A stretch of 64,000 nucleotides of DNA from Microbacterium terregens (lineage in GTDB: Bacteria > Pseudomonadota > Alphaproteobacteria > Sphingomonadales > Sphingomonadaceae): positions 332,888-396,887 of the forward strand of contig NZ_BSEX01000001.1 of the NCBI RefSeq assembly GCF_027922045.1, in the 5' to 3' direction. Below the pieces are notes generated by a model. It was not told the DNA's origin and searched no databases. It saw nothing but the letters and a program-made list of their open reading frames with translations. Within the stretch, counting starts at the first letter, position 1. The number at the start of each line of letters is the position of its first letter. The position numbers were made by a program, and so were the translations under genes. Positions 53,966 to 62,109 of this stretch are shown here, in pieces.

Positions 53966-55165
53966 TCAGAACGCCAGCCCCAGGACCAGCATGCCCCGGG
54001 TGCTGCGATAGGTGCCGTACAGCGCGTCGGTGGTGCGGCGGGCGTGCACCGCCTCCAGCCCGATCCGGAACCGCTCGACCGGGGACCAGCCGAGCGCGGC
54101 CCGCGCCTCCGCCGTGCGGTCGAAGCTGCGCGCGCCGGTGCTCGCCAGGTCCACCGCGCGAAAGCGTCGTCGCTCGATCCTGCCGGCGAGCTCGAAATCC
54201 ACCGCGCGCCCGATCCGATAGCGGCCGACCAGTTCGCCTCGGTCGGCCAGGTAATAGCCGGCAGCAACGTCCCCGCTCGCATCCACGTCGCGCCCGGCCG
54301 ACGCGCGCAGGCGCAGCCGCGGCACGGGGGTCCAGGCGAGTGAGGCCCCGCCGACCAGGCCTGAAAAGTCGCGCGCGGCCGCATTCCGGCTGTCGGCCGC
54401 GACATAGCCGAGCACCCCGCTTGCGATCAGCGCGGCGCCGCGCGCGGTGACGCGCCCGGTGGCGCTTCGCACCCGCGTGGCGTCCGGCCGTCCATCGGCA
54501 AGCGGCCGGTTCGGGAAATCGAGCGCCTCGGACGAGAGGGCCAGCGCCAGCCCCAGCCGCCCCCCACGATTGACGGCGATGCCGGCCGAGACGCGCTCCG
54601 CCTCCAGGTCGCTCCGCAGCCGCACCGCCGCACTGTTGTCGATCACCCGGCGCCGATAGCCGATCTCCGGGTGCAGCCCGGCTCCCAGCGTGCAGCCGCC
54701 GTCCAGCGTTAGCGTCCGGCTCTCCCGCGTGTTGCGCACCGGCGCGCCCAGGTCGCTGAGGTCGGTCTGGCCGCGCCCGTAGCGGAAGGAGGCCTCGCCG
54801 TCGCAGCGCGCGCCGACCTGCCAGTCGACACCCCCGGTCGCGTCGATCCGCTCGCGCTTCAGGAAGCGGTTCTCGCGATAGAAGTCATAGCCGGCGGCCC
54901 CGCGCAGGAACAGGCGCTGGCGGCTCACGCGCTGCGCCACGTCGACCACGGCCGACAGGGTCGTGCGGACGTCGTCCTTGCTGCGGTCCGGCGCCACCGG
55001 CTGGTCGCGGTCCAGCCGCAGGATGTTGTCGTCGTAGACCACGCGCGCCTCCATGCCGAGGCGCGCCCGGTTGGCGATGTCCTCGGCCAGATCGTCGAGC
55101 GAGACCGGCGCCGCGATGGTGGTGATGGTGCCTGCGGCAAGCACAGCGATCCCCACCACTCCCAT
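53966..55165 (-). CDS. Outer-membrane beta-barrel protein (BBP2-like)
   Basis: A 399-residue exported barrel protein. Signal peptide MGVVGIAVLAAGTITTIAAPVS, then RLGMEARVVYDDNILRLDRDQ (typical BBP2/OMB start) and alternating strands, ending RGMLVLGLAF with a terminal Phe. Such proteins sit in alphaproteobacterial polysaccharide operons and may help secretion or anchoring of the polymer. It is the operon's first gene; start is at 55165. Confidence 0.72.
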   Translation of the reverse strand: MGVVGIAVLAAGTITTIAAPVSLDDLAEDIANRARLGMEARVVYDDNILRLDRDQPVAPDRSKDDVRTTLSAVVDVAQRVSRQRLFLRGAAGYDFYRENRFLKRERIDATGGVDWQVGARCDGEASFRYGRGQTDLSDLGAPVRNTRESRTLTLDGGCTLGAGLHPEIGYRRRVIDNSAAVRLRSDLEAERVSAGIAVNRGGRLGLALALSSEALDFPNRPLADGRPDATRVRSATGRVTARGAALIASGVLGYVAADSRNAAARDFSGLVGGASLAWTPVPRLRLRASAGRDVDASGDVAAGYYLADRGELVGRYRIGRAVDFELAGRIERRRFRAVDLASTGARSFDRTAEARAALGWSPVERFRIGLEAVHARRTTDALYGTYRSTRGMLVLGLAF

Positions 55166-55378
55166 GCCGCCCCCCTGTTCCCCGAACCTGACGCCTGCCT
55201 ACTCTTCTGTTTGGCGCCGTGCGCTGCCGGATCGGACCGGTTCGGAGGGGATGCCGCGGGCGCCGCGCCGCGCCATGCCCCTGCACGGAGGCGCGGTGTC
55301 CGACCATTTCGGCTCTAGTCCCGTTCCCGTTCTGTGCCCGGGGACGATAGACAAGCCGCATTCCCGGCGGAGGACGGC

Positions 55379-56236
55379 TTGGACATTTCGCTCATCATCT
55401 GCACGCGCAACCGCGCTGCCCAGCTCGGCGGCTGTCTTGAGGCGGTGGCCGGCCTGCGCTTTTCCGGCAGCTGGGAACTGGTGATGGTGGACAATGGCTC
55501 CACCGACGCGACCCAGGCCACGATCGAGGCGTTCGCCGCCCGCGTCCCATTCCCCGTCCGCATCGCCCACCAGCCGGTTCCCGGCCTCAGCAATGCGCGC
55601 AACGCCGGGCTGGCGGTTGCAGCCGGCCGGCTGATCGCCTTCACCGACGATGATTGCTACGCCGATCCGGCGCTGCTCACCCGCACCGTCGCCGCCTTTG
55701 CGCGGCCGGAGCTCGGCTATGTCAGCGGCCGCATCCTGCTCCACGATCCCGCCGACTTCCCCGCCACCGTCAACGAATCGACCGAGCCGCGCTCCTTCCC
55801 GCCGGGCCGCTACCTGCCGCCCGGCGCGATCCGCGGCGCCAATCTCGGCTTCCGCCGCGCCGCGCTCGACGCGATCGGCGGCTTCGATCCCTTGTTCGGC
55901 AGTGGCGCCCGGTTTCCGGCAGAGGACATCGACGCCGCCTGCCGGTGCAGCCTGCGCGGCTGGGCCGGGGCCTATGACCCCAGCATCGTCGTCTCGCACC
56001 ACCATGGCCGCAAGGCGGGGGACGTGCGCGGGCTGTTCCAGGCCTATGACTATGGCCGCGGCGCCTACCACGCCAAGCTGCTGCTCCACGATCGCGCGCC
56101 GCGCGCGGCCTTGCGCGGCTGGGCGGGTCTGCCGCGGCGCATGCGGGCGCGTCCGTCCACCCTCTGGTGGGAGCTCGCCGGGGCGGCCCGCTACGCGCGC
56201 AGCTACTTCGCTCCCTCTGCGGGGCAGGCGCAGTGA
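55379..56236 (+). CDS. Glycosyltransferase family 2
   Basis: A 285-residue GT2. DISLIICTRNRAAQL (N-terminal), DNGSTDAT, FTDDDCYADP (DxD-like), AEDIDAACRCSLRGW and HHHGRKAGD are the standard blocks. The TTG start at 55379 after GGAGG gives the usual N-terminus; a GTG at 55334 is an alternative. It diverges from the outer-membrane gene. It probably adds a sugar to the repeat unit. Confidence 0.85.
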   Translation: MDISLIICTRNRAAQLGGCLEAVAGLRFSGSWELVMVDNGSTDATQATIEAFAARVPFPVRIAHQPVPGLSNARNAGLAVAAGRLIAFTDDDCYADPALLTRTVAAFARPELGYVSGRILLHDPADFPATVNESTEPRSFPPGRYLPPGAIRGANLGFRRAALDAIGGFDPLFGSGARFPAEDIDAACRCSLRGWAGAYDPSIVVSHHHGRKAGDVRGLFQAYDYGRGAYHAKLLLHDRAPRAALRGWAGLPRRMRARPSTLWWELAGAARYARSYFAPSAGQAQ

Positions 56237-56988
56237 CCTCGGCGACCGCAACGGCCCTTCCCCCGCCGCGCGTCCTGGTGCGGGTGATCAGCCTGCCCGG
56301 CTCGGTCGAGCGACGCGCGCGCATGGCGGAGCAGCTGGATGCCACGGGTCTCGACTGGCGCTTCTTTGACGGCTGGCGCACGCCGCCGCCGGAGCTTCCC
56401 TATGATCCCGCCCGCGCCCGCATCGCCCGCGGCCGCGTGCTCACGCCGGGCGAGCTCGGCTGCTTCGCCAGCCACTGGGCGCTCTGGGCGGACTTCCTGT
56501 TCAACAGCGATGCCGATCTGCTGCTGGCGCTGGAGGACGACCTCCTGCTCGATCCCGTCTTCTTCCAGCGGCTCGACGTTGCGGTGGAGGCGATGGGGCC
56601 GATCGACTATCTCCGCCTCTATGCCAAGGTGCCGGCCGGCATCCGCAACGAGGCGCATTTCCTCCACCGCCACATCGCCCGCTTCTCGGGCAAGGCCTAT
56701 GGCACCCAGGCCTATCTGCTCACCCGCCGCGGCGCCGCACGCTTCCGCCGCTCGATCCGCCGCGTCGAGCGTCCGATCGATGACGAGATGGACCGTTTCT
56801 GGGCGCACGGCATGGCGATCCGCGCGGTCTTTCCCTTCCCGGTCATGGAGGTCCAGTACGGCTCCACGATCGAGGACACGCGACGGGTGCTCGAGCCGCT
56901 CACCGCTGCCGAGCGTGCGCGCTCGTTCCTGGTTCGCGGCGTCGAAAAGGCGCGCCGGATCGGCGCCGCCACGTTGCGCGGGGGCTGA
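56233..56988 (+). CDS. Glycosyltransferase family 25 (LPS-type)
   Basis: A 251-residue GT25: RVISLPGSVERRARMAEQLDATGLDWRFFDGW and ALEDDLLLDPVFFQRLDVA (DxD) with AYGTQAYLLTRRGAARFRRSIRRVERPIDDEM. The GTG start overlaps the GT2 stop (GTGA), so it is coupled. It probably acts in the same polymer pathway. Confidence 0.87.
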   Translation: MTSATATALPPPRVLVRVISLPGSVERRARMAEQLDATGLDWRFFDGWRTPPPELPYDPARARIARGRVLTPGELGCFASHWALWADFLFNSDADLLLALEDDLLLDPVFFQRLDVAVEAMGPIDYLRLYAKVPAGIRNEAHFLHRHIARFSGKAYGTQAYLLTRRGAARFRRSIRRVERPIDDEMDRFWAHGMAIRAVFPFPVMEVQYGSTIEDTRRVLEPLTAAERARSFLVRGVEKARRIGAATLRGG

Positions 56989-57036
56989 GCGCGTGCAGCA
57001 TTCCCTTGCCACCGGCACACCGCCGGGAGCCTCCTC

Positions 57037-58506
57037 CTGAACACCGCCAGCCTGCCCGGCACTCGTACCGCTACGCGCGCGGGCCCGCTCGCGCGCCTGC
57101 GCCGGGCGGCTCCCTGGGCGGCGGCGGAGAGCCTGTTCTCCGCGGTCGCGACCCTTGCCTCCACGCTGGTGGTGGCGCGGCTGCTCACCCCGTCCGACTT
57201 CGGCCTGGCCTCGGTCGCCTTCGCCGTGGTCGCGATCGTCCAGCTGCTCGCCTTCGCCGGCGTTCCCCAGGCGATGCTCCGCACGCCGCAGCTGTTGCCG
57301 CGCCTGAGCGACCAGCTCTTCTGGGTGCTGCTCGGCCTCGGTGCCCTGGCGACCCTGGTCTGCTGGCTGATCGCCGCCCCCATCGCCCGCTTCTACGGGG
57401 CGCCGCTGCTGCTGTGGCTGATCGGCGTGCAGGCGCTCGACTGCCTGCTCCAGGCGCTGGTGCAGTTCCCGACCGCCCTGCTCACCCGCAAGATGCGCAC
57501 CCGCAGCCTTGCCCTGCGCATGCTGTGGTTCAAGCTCGTCAGCATCGCCGGGACGCTCGCCGCCGCCGCCGCCGGCCTCGGCCCGTGGAGCCTGGTCGCC
57601 GGCAGCCTGCTCGGCAGCGCCGCCAGCGTCCTCCTCCTGTGGCGCACCCAGCCACGCCGCCCCCGCTGGCGCCGCCTCGACGCGGGCCTCTTGCCGCTGC
57701 TGCGCATGGGCTGGCTGATCATGGCGGAGACGGCGCTGACCGCGCTTTCGGTACGCGGGTTCCTGCTCCTGTTCGGCAAGTTCCACGGGCTGCACGACCT
57801 CGGCCTGCTCAACTTCGCGATGCGGCTGGTGGACGAGCTGGGGGCGATGATCACCGCCTCGGTCGGCCGCGTCTCGCTGAGCTTCTTTGCGACCGCGCAC
57901 CGTGCAGGCCACGACCTCGCCCGCATCTTCGTGGTCGGCACCCACGCGATCACCCTGGCGGTGCTGCCGCTGTTCTTTGGACTCGCCGCTGTCGCGGGCG
58001 ATGCCGTCCCGCTCGTCTTCGGCGCGCGGTGGCAGGCAGCGGTGCCGGCGGTACAGCTGCTCGCCGTCTTCTGGGGCCTGCGCATGACGCGGCTGCTGAG
58101 CCCTGGCCTCATGCGCACCCTCGACGTGCAGGGCCCGCTGGTGATGAACGCCGCGATCAGCTTCGGCTTCGCGATGGCGGCCGTGCTGCTCACCCGCGAG
58201 CTCGGCTTCGTCGGCGCCGTCGCCGCGTTCAGCGCGCGGATGCTGGTGACGATCCCCGCCGGTGCCGGCGTGCTCGCGCGCGTCGCCGCGCTGCCCGTCT
58301 CGCGCCAGTTCGCGGCGGTCGCCCGGCCGCTCACGCTCGCCACGATCATGGCGGGCCTCGTGCTGGCCGGCCGCAGCCTCGCGAGCGACTGGCCCCTCGC
58401 GCCCCGCCTCGCCGCGCTCACCGCCGGCGGCGCGCTCCTCTACGCCCTGCTCGTCTGGACCTTCGACCGCCGCGCCCTCACCCGCCTCACCGCGCTACGC
58501 GGCTGA
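57037..58506 (+). CDS. Lipid-linked oligosaccharide flippase (Wzx-like)
   Basis: A 489-residue membrane protein with about 12-14 helices, of the polysaccharide-transport MATE/Wzx family. The N-terminal AAESLFSAVATLASTLVVARLLTPSDFGLASVAFAVVAIVQLL is the conserved first helix pair. The reading frame has no ATG, GTG or TTG between the previous in-frame stop (56986) and this segment. CTG at 57037, eight bases after GGGAG, is the best start; a GTG at 57169 would delete helix 1. Translocates repeat units to the periplasm. Confidence 0.78.
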   Translation: MNTASLPGTRTATRAGPLARLRRAAPWAAAESLFSAVATLASTLVVARLLTPSDFGLASVAFAVVAIVQLLAFAGVPQAMLRTPQLLPRLSDQLFWVLLGLGALATLVCWLIAAPIARFYGAPLLLWLIGVQALDCLLQALVQFPTALLTRKMRTRSLALRMLWFKLVSIAGTLAAAAAGLGPWSLVAGSLLGSAASVLLLWRTQPRRPRWRRLDAGLLPLLRMGWLIMAETALTALSVRGFLLLFGKFHGLHDLGLLNFAMRLVDELGAMITASVGRVSLSFFATAHRAGHDLARIFVVGTHAITLAVLPLFFGLAAVAGDAVPLVFGARWQAAVPAVQLLAVFWGLRMTRLLSPGLMRTLDVQGPLVMNAAISFGFAMAAVLLTRELGFVGAVAAFSARMLVTIPAGAGVLARVAALPVSRQFAAVARPLTLATIMAGLVLAGRSLASDWPLAPRLAALTAGGALLYALLVWTFDRRALTRLTALRG

Positions 58507-58538
58507 GGATGCGGTGTTCGGCTCAGATCTACGACGCC

Positions 58539-59219
58539 CTAGTTGCCGCCCGTCGCCACCGTCTGGGTCGCCGGCACCGCCGTATCGGGTGTCGCGACCT
58601 GCGGCACCGCCGGCGCGACGCTGGTCGGCGCATTCGCCCGGTCCGCCAGCGCGTAGAAGGCCTCGCCCTCCATCTCCAGCAGCCGCACCCGGCCCTGGTT
58701 CATCGGCTCCAGCGAATGAACGAACGAGCGCGGCTTCTTCATCAGCTTGGGGTTCTCGACCACCGTCAGCCCGGCGCGGCGCGCCGCTTCCGCCACGAAG
58801 TGCACGCAGTTGCGGCGGTTGAGGCTGTAGCGATGGTCGCCCTTCTCGCCCCACTCCTCCACCAGCGCGAGGACCGCGGCATATTGCGCGTCGGTCAGCA
58901 TCACCGAGAAGTGGACGTCGCTGTTCTCGATGTACTTCTGCTTGGTCTCGTCGATCCGCCCGGGCACGGTCCCCATCAGGATGGCGGGTGTGATCGCCTT
59001 GGCAGTGAAGCCATAGCTCAGCTGTACGGGCTCCCCACCGGCATCGGGCGTCCCCTCCAGCACGAAAAAGGCGTGCGGGAACTCGTTGCCGAACTCATGC
59101 GACCAGAAGCTGATGGTGACGCCGGCGCTGGCAGGCGCCGTGAGCCCCAGCGACAACAGCGCGGCCCCCAGGAGGGCCAGGAACGCACGGGGCGTCGGGA
59201 CGCGGAACCAGGATGCCAT
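58539..59219 (-). CDS. Exported protein with a permuted papain-like pattern
   Basis: A 226-residue secreted protein (signal peptide to about ASA, 30). FWSHEFGNEFPHAFFVLEG provides His49 and SLNRRNCVHFVAEAA provides Asn137-Cys138. A His early and an Asn-Cys later is the permuted-papain (LRAT/NlpC-like) order, so a thiol hydrolase acting on lipid or peptidoglycan is possible (inference). The tail (about 190-226) is Pro/Thr/Val-rich and disordered. Not recognised by name. Confidence 0.6.
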   Translation of the reverse strand: MASWFRVPTPRAFLALLGAALLSLGLTAPASAGVTISFWSHEFGNEFPHAFFVLEGTPDAGGEPVQLSYGFTAKAITPAILMGTVPGRIDETKQKYIENSDVHFSVMLTDAQYAAVLALVEEWGEKGDHRYSLNRRNCVHFVAEAARRAGLTVVENPKLMKKPRSFVHSLEPMNQGRVRLLEMEGEAFYALADRANAPTSVAPAVPQVATPDTAVPATQTVATGGN

Positions 59220-59298
59220 GGGCCACACGCTACCGCGCCCGGCGCGCGGGATAAAGCTCCCCCGCACCGGGCGTCGGCTGGTTCCGGTTCGGACTGGC

Positions 59299-59592
59299 TC
59301 AGCCCTGATTGTCTTCGGCGCGTTTGCGCTCCGCCTCTTCGTCATACCCCGACGAGGGGGCAGGCAGGCTGCTGCTGTGGATCGGCTGGGTCGACGCGGG
59401 CGGGTCGGACGCGTCCATCGACTCGTCCAGCGCCCGGTCCAGCCGCGCATCCTTGCTCTCCGGATTGCGCTGCAGCCGCTCGTTGATCGACTCGTCATGG
59501 CCCGCGTCGCGGCGCGTCTCGCCCGGATCCTCCGGCGCCACCGACATGGTCTCCATGGCCGCCGGGTCGATCGAGTCCTTGTCTCCGCTCAT
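59299..59592 (-). CDS. Hydrophilic 97-residue stress-associated protein
   Basis: A highly charged, Asp/Glu/Ser/Arg-rich protein (MSGDKDSIDPAAMETMSVAP...), with no hydrophobic core, probably intrinsically disordered. AGGAGAGAG precedes the ATG at 59592. A perfect EcfG-type promoter lies 32 bases upstream of the start, so it probably belongs to the general stress response. Confidence 0.68.
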   Translation of the reverse strand: MSGDKDSIDPAAMETMSVAPEDPGETRRDAGHDESINERLQRNPESKDARLDRALDESMDASDPPASTQPIHSSSLPAPSSGYDEEAERKRAEDNQG

Positions 59593-59623
59593 CACTCTCT
59601 CCTCGAAAACCTTCGAGTCAAAA

Positions 59624-59648
59624 AACGAGCGGCGGCCCGGCTCGTTCC
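59624..59648 (-). promoter_or_regulatory. EcfG-type general stress promoter
   Basis: On the minus strand GGAAC, a 16-base spacer and CGTT lie just upstream of the 97-residue protein. Match to consensus is exact. The 5' leader would be about 25 bases and contains the ribosome site. Confidence 0.75.
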
Positions 59649-59666
59649 GGTGCCGCCACGACATCG

Positions 59667-59700
59667 CAAAAGGGGCCCGGCGATCGCTCGCCGAGCCCCC
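59667..59700 (-). terminator. Hairpin with T-run after the Bax-inhibitor-like gene
   Basis: Minus-strand arms GGGGCTCGGCGA and TCGCCGGGCCCC (one G-T-type mismatch) around a four-base loop are followed by TTTT. It starts 28 bases past the stop of the YccA-type gene and fits a Rho-independent terminator. Confidence 0.8.
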
Positions 59701-59727
59701 GAAAGGCTTCTGCCCTGTGCCGGTCGC

Positions 59728-60468
59728 TTAGTCGCGGCTGCCCAGGAACGAGAGCAGGAACTGGAACATGTTCACGAAGTCGAGGTAGAGCGACAGCGCG
59801 CCCATGATCACGACCTTGCCCATCATGTCCGTGCCCGCGACATAGGCGTACATGCTCTTGATGCGCTGCGTGTCATAGGCGGTGAGGCCTGCGAACAGCA
59901 GCACGCCGACCGCGCTGATCACCATGTTGACCGCCGGCGACTGGAACCACAGGTTCAGCAGCGACGCCACGATGATGCCGACCACGCCCATGATCAGGAA
60001 GGTGCCGAAACCCGACAGGTCCTTCTTGGTGGTGTAGCCCCACAGGCTCAGCGACAGGAACGCAACCGCGGTCGCAAAGAAGGTGATCGCGATCGACGCA
60101 CCCGTATAGGCCAGGAAGATCGTCGACATCGACAGGCCCATGATCGCCGCGAACGCCCAGAACAGCGCCTGCGTCGCGCCATAGGACAGGCGCTGGATGC
60201 CGAAGCTCAGCACCATCACGAACGCCAGCGGCGAGAACATGATCAGGTACTTGAGCGGGCCCGGCGACAGGAACACGGCAGCGGCCGGCGAGCTGGTGCC
60301 GCCCCACGAAAACAGCAGCGCGACGATGCCCGTCAGCAGAACGCCCGACGCCATGTAGTTGTACACGGAAAGCATATAGGACCGCAGCCCCGCATCATAC
60401 GCCTGCGCGCGCGATGCGGCCGTTGCGAACGGCGCGGCGGTCGTTCGGGGATCCGACCAGTTGGCCAT
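59728..60468 (-). CDS. Bax inhibitor-1/YccA-family membrane protein
   Basis: A 246-residue inner-membrane protein with seven helices (from about residue 35 to 240). Family motifs: LTAYDTQRIKSMYAY and LGALSLYLDFVNMFQFLLSFLG at the C-terminus. YccA modulates FtsH proteolysis, and BI-1 relatives form pH-dependent Ca2+ leaks; which applies here is unknown. Start at 60468 (MANWSDPR). It diverges from thpR. Confidence 0.92.
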   Translation of the reverse strand: MANWSDPRTTAAPFATAASRAQAYDAGLRSYMLSVYNYMASGVLLTGIVALLFSWGGTSSPAAAVFLSPGPLKYLIMFSPLAFVMVLSFGIQRLSYGATQALFWAFAAIMGLSMSTIFLAYTGASIAITFFATAVAFLSLSLWGYTTKKDLSGFGTFLIMGVVGIIVASLLNLWFQSPAVNMVISAVGVLLFAGLTAYDTQRIKSMYAYVAGTDMMGKVVIMGALSLYLDFVNMFQFLLSFLGSRD

Positions 60469-60591
60469 CTCGAAAAAACTCCTCTTCACCGGCATGATGC
60501 CGGTCATGCTTTCATATGCCCCCGGACCGTCCGAATTCAAGCGGGGGCCGGGCTGGCCCTCCGGCGCCGGCCGGCGTAGCAACAGTTTGTA

Positions 60592-61125
60592 ATGCACCGC
60601 CTGTTCGTCGCCCTGCGCCCCCCGCCCGAGATTCGCCGGCAATTGCTGGCGCTGATGGAGGGTGTCGAGAATGCGCGTTGGCAGGACGAGGAGCAGCTTC
60701 ACCTGACGCTGCGCTTCATCGGCAACGTCGAGCGCCCGGTGGCGGAGGACATCGCCACCGCGCTCAACGGCGTTCGCGCGCCTGCCATGACGCTGCGCCT
60801 CCACGGCGTCGGCTGCTTCGATCGCAAGGGCCGCACCACCGCGCTGTGGGCCGGGGTACATCCGCACGACGCGGTCGCCGCACTCCACCGCAAGGTCGAC
60901 CAGGCGCTCGCCCGCGTGGGGCTGCCGCACGAGGGTCGGGCCTTTCACCCCCACATCACCCTGGCGCGCCTGAATGCGGCGACCGGCCCGGCCGATGCCT
61001 TTCTCGCGCGGCACGCAGGGCTTGCGAGCGAACCCTTTTCGCTCACCCACATGCTGCTGTTCGAAAGCACCCTCACCCGCGACGGCGCCAGCTATGAGGC
61101 GATCGCGCGCTACCCGCTCGACTGA
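60592..61125 (+). CDS. thpR: RNA 2',3'-cyclic phosphodiesterase
   Basis: A 177-residue 2H phosphoesterase (LigT/ThpR). Twin catalytic motifs HLTL (37-40) and HITL (121-124) lie in the usual spacing; starts RLFVALRPPPEIR. The enzyme opens 2',3'-cyclic phosphates on RNA ends. Divergent from the YccA gene; convergent with the cupin gene. Confidence 0.93.
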   Translation: MHRLFVALRPPPEIRRQLLALMEGVENARWQDEEQLHLTLRFIGNVERPVAEDIATALNGVRAPAMTLRLHGVGCFDRKGRTTALWAGVHPHDAVAALHRKVDQALARVGLPHEGRAFHPHITLARLNAATGPADAFLARHAGLASEPFSLTHMLLFESTLTRDGASYEAIARYPLD

Positions 61126-61129
61126 ACGT

Positions 61130-61582
61130 TCAGGATCGTCCGGGCGCCCACCCCGGCGGCGCCAGCTCGAAGCCGTCGAAGCGGAACGCCGGCGCGACGA
61201 CGCAACTGACCAGCGTCCATCCCGCCTCGGCTTCCGCCGCCTGCCACCAGCCTGCCGGGATCCGCAGCTGCGGCTGCTCGCCCGCCAGCACGTCCCCGCC
61301 CAGCGTCCGCCGCTCGACCGCCGCCCCGTCGCTCTCCGCCTGCGACAGCAGCAGCGGCGCGCCCGCATGCCACAGCCACAGCTCGTCCGCATCGACGCGG
61401 TGCCAGTGCGAGCGCTCGCCCTTCGCCAGCAGGAACAGGATCGCGGTCGCCGCCCCGCGCGTGTCTTCCGGCTCCGGCGCCCGCCAAGTCTCGCGGTACC
61501 AGCCGCCCTCCGGATGCGGGGTCAGCTCCAGCGTTGCGACCAGTTCAGCCGCCTCCGCGTCTAGGGAATGGAGAGCAGGCAT
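61130..61582 (-). CDS. DUF985-family cupin protein
   Basis: A 150-residue cupin (DUF985): LVATLELTPHPEGGWYRETWR, AILFLLAKGERSHWHRVDADELWLWHAG and RIPAGWWQAAEAEAGWTLVSCVVAPAF. The His residues (HPEGG, HWHRVDADE) form the metal site. The start MPALHS at 61582 is chosen from the conserved N-terminus. Function is unknown. Confidence 0.87.
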   Translation of the reverse strand: MPALHSLDAEAAELVATLELTPHPEGGWYRETWRAPEPEDTRGAATAILFLLAKGERSHWHRVDADELWLWHAGAPLLLSQAESDGAAVERRTLGGDVLAGEQPQLRIPAGWWQAAEAEAGWTLVSCVVAPAFRFDGFELAPPGWAPGRS

Positions 61583-61613
61583 GGGCGACGTCCCCTTGTA
61601 CGAAACCTGAACC

Positions 61614-61637
61614 GGAACCTGAACGTTAGACATCGTT
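61614..61637 (+). promoter_or_regulatory. EcfG-like promoter (weaker) before the 17-kDa-type gene
   Basis: GGAAC, 15 bases, CGTT lies about 70 bases upstream of the start at 61706. The spacer is one short of the usual 16-17, so it is a weaker match. Confidence 0.4.
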
Positions 61638-61705
61638 TCGTTCATGAAACTGCCACGTAGAACCTGCGTTTATAGGGTCAGCAATTCGCTAATGGGGATT
61701 TTCTG

Positions 61706-62017
61706 ATGCGTAACATGGTTCTCGCGCTCACCGCGCTGTCGCTGGCTCTTCCTGTCGCCGCGGTGGTTCCGACCGACCAGGCTTCGGCGCAGTCGCACAA
61801 GCGCTACAAGTATCGCGAGTGGAAGGGCCGTGACGGCCGCCGCTATTGCCGCAAGCCCGATGGCACCACCGGCCTGGTGGTCGGCGGCGTTGCCGGCGCG
61901 CTGGTCGGCCGCACCATCGACACCCGCGGTGACCGCACCGTCGGCACGCTGCTCGGCGCGGCAGCCGGCGCGGTGGCCGGTCGCGAGATCGAGCGCAGCG
62001 GCAGCAAGTGCCGCTAA
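61706..62017 (+). CDS. 17-kDa-surface-antigen-like glycine-zipper protein
   Basis: A 103-residue exported protein. Signal peptide to about ASAQ (residues 1-28), then basic SHKRYKYREWKGRDGRRYCRK and a glycine-zipper 2TM domain (TGLVVGGVAGALVGRTIDTRGDRTVGTLLGAAAGAVAGREIE). Such proteins (Rickettsia 17-kDa antigen, SlyB) sit in the outer membrane. The lipobox Cys is absent. The leader may carry an EcfG promoter. Confidence 0.85.
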   Translation: MRNMVLALTALSLALPVAAVVPTDQASAQSHKRYKYREWKGRDGRRYCRKPDGTTGLVVGGVAGALVGRTIDTRGDRTVGTLLGAAAGAVAGREIERSGSKCR

Positions 62018-62040
62018 GCCTCGGCTGACCTACGCTACGG

Positions 62041-62076
62041 ACGGGCGGCGGAACGACGGGTTCCGCCGCCCGTTTT
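62041..62076 (+). terminator. Strong hairpin terminator that also embeds an osmC promoter
   Basis: A perfect 14-bp stem (ACGGGCGGCGGAAC and GTTCCGCCGCCCGT) with a five-base loop is followed by TTT. The same bases contain GGAAC-N16-CGTT at 62050-62074. Confidence 0.85.
62050..62074 (+). promoter_or_regulatory. EcfG-type promoter of osmC inside the terminator
   Basis: GGAAC at 62050-62054, 16 bases, CGTT at 62071-62074, 36 bases before the osmC ATG. Both elements are exact. The -35 lies in the left arm and the -10 at the right arm's end of the terminator stem. Confidence 0.7.
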
Positions 62077-62109
62077 CGTTCGCCTACCCCATTTCAGCAG
62101 GAGCAGCAG

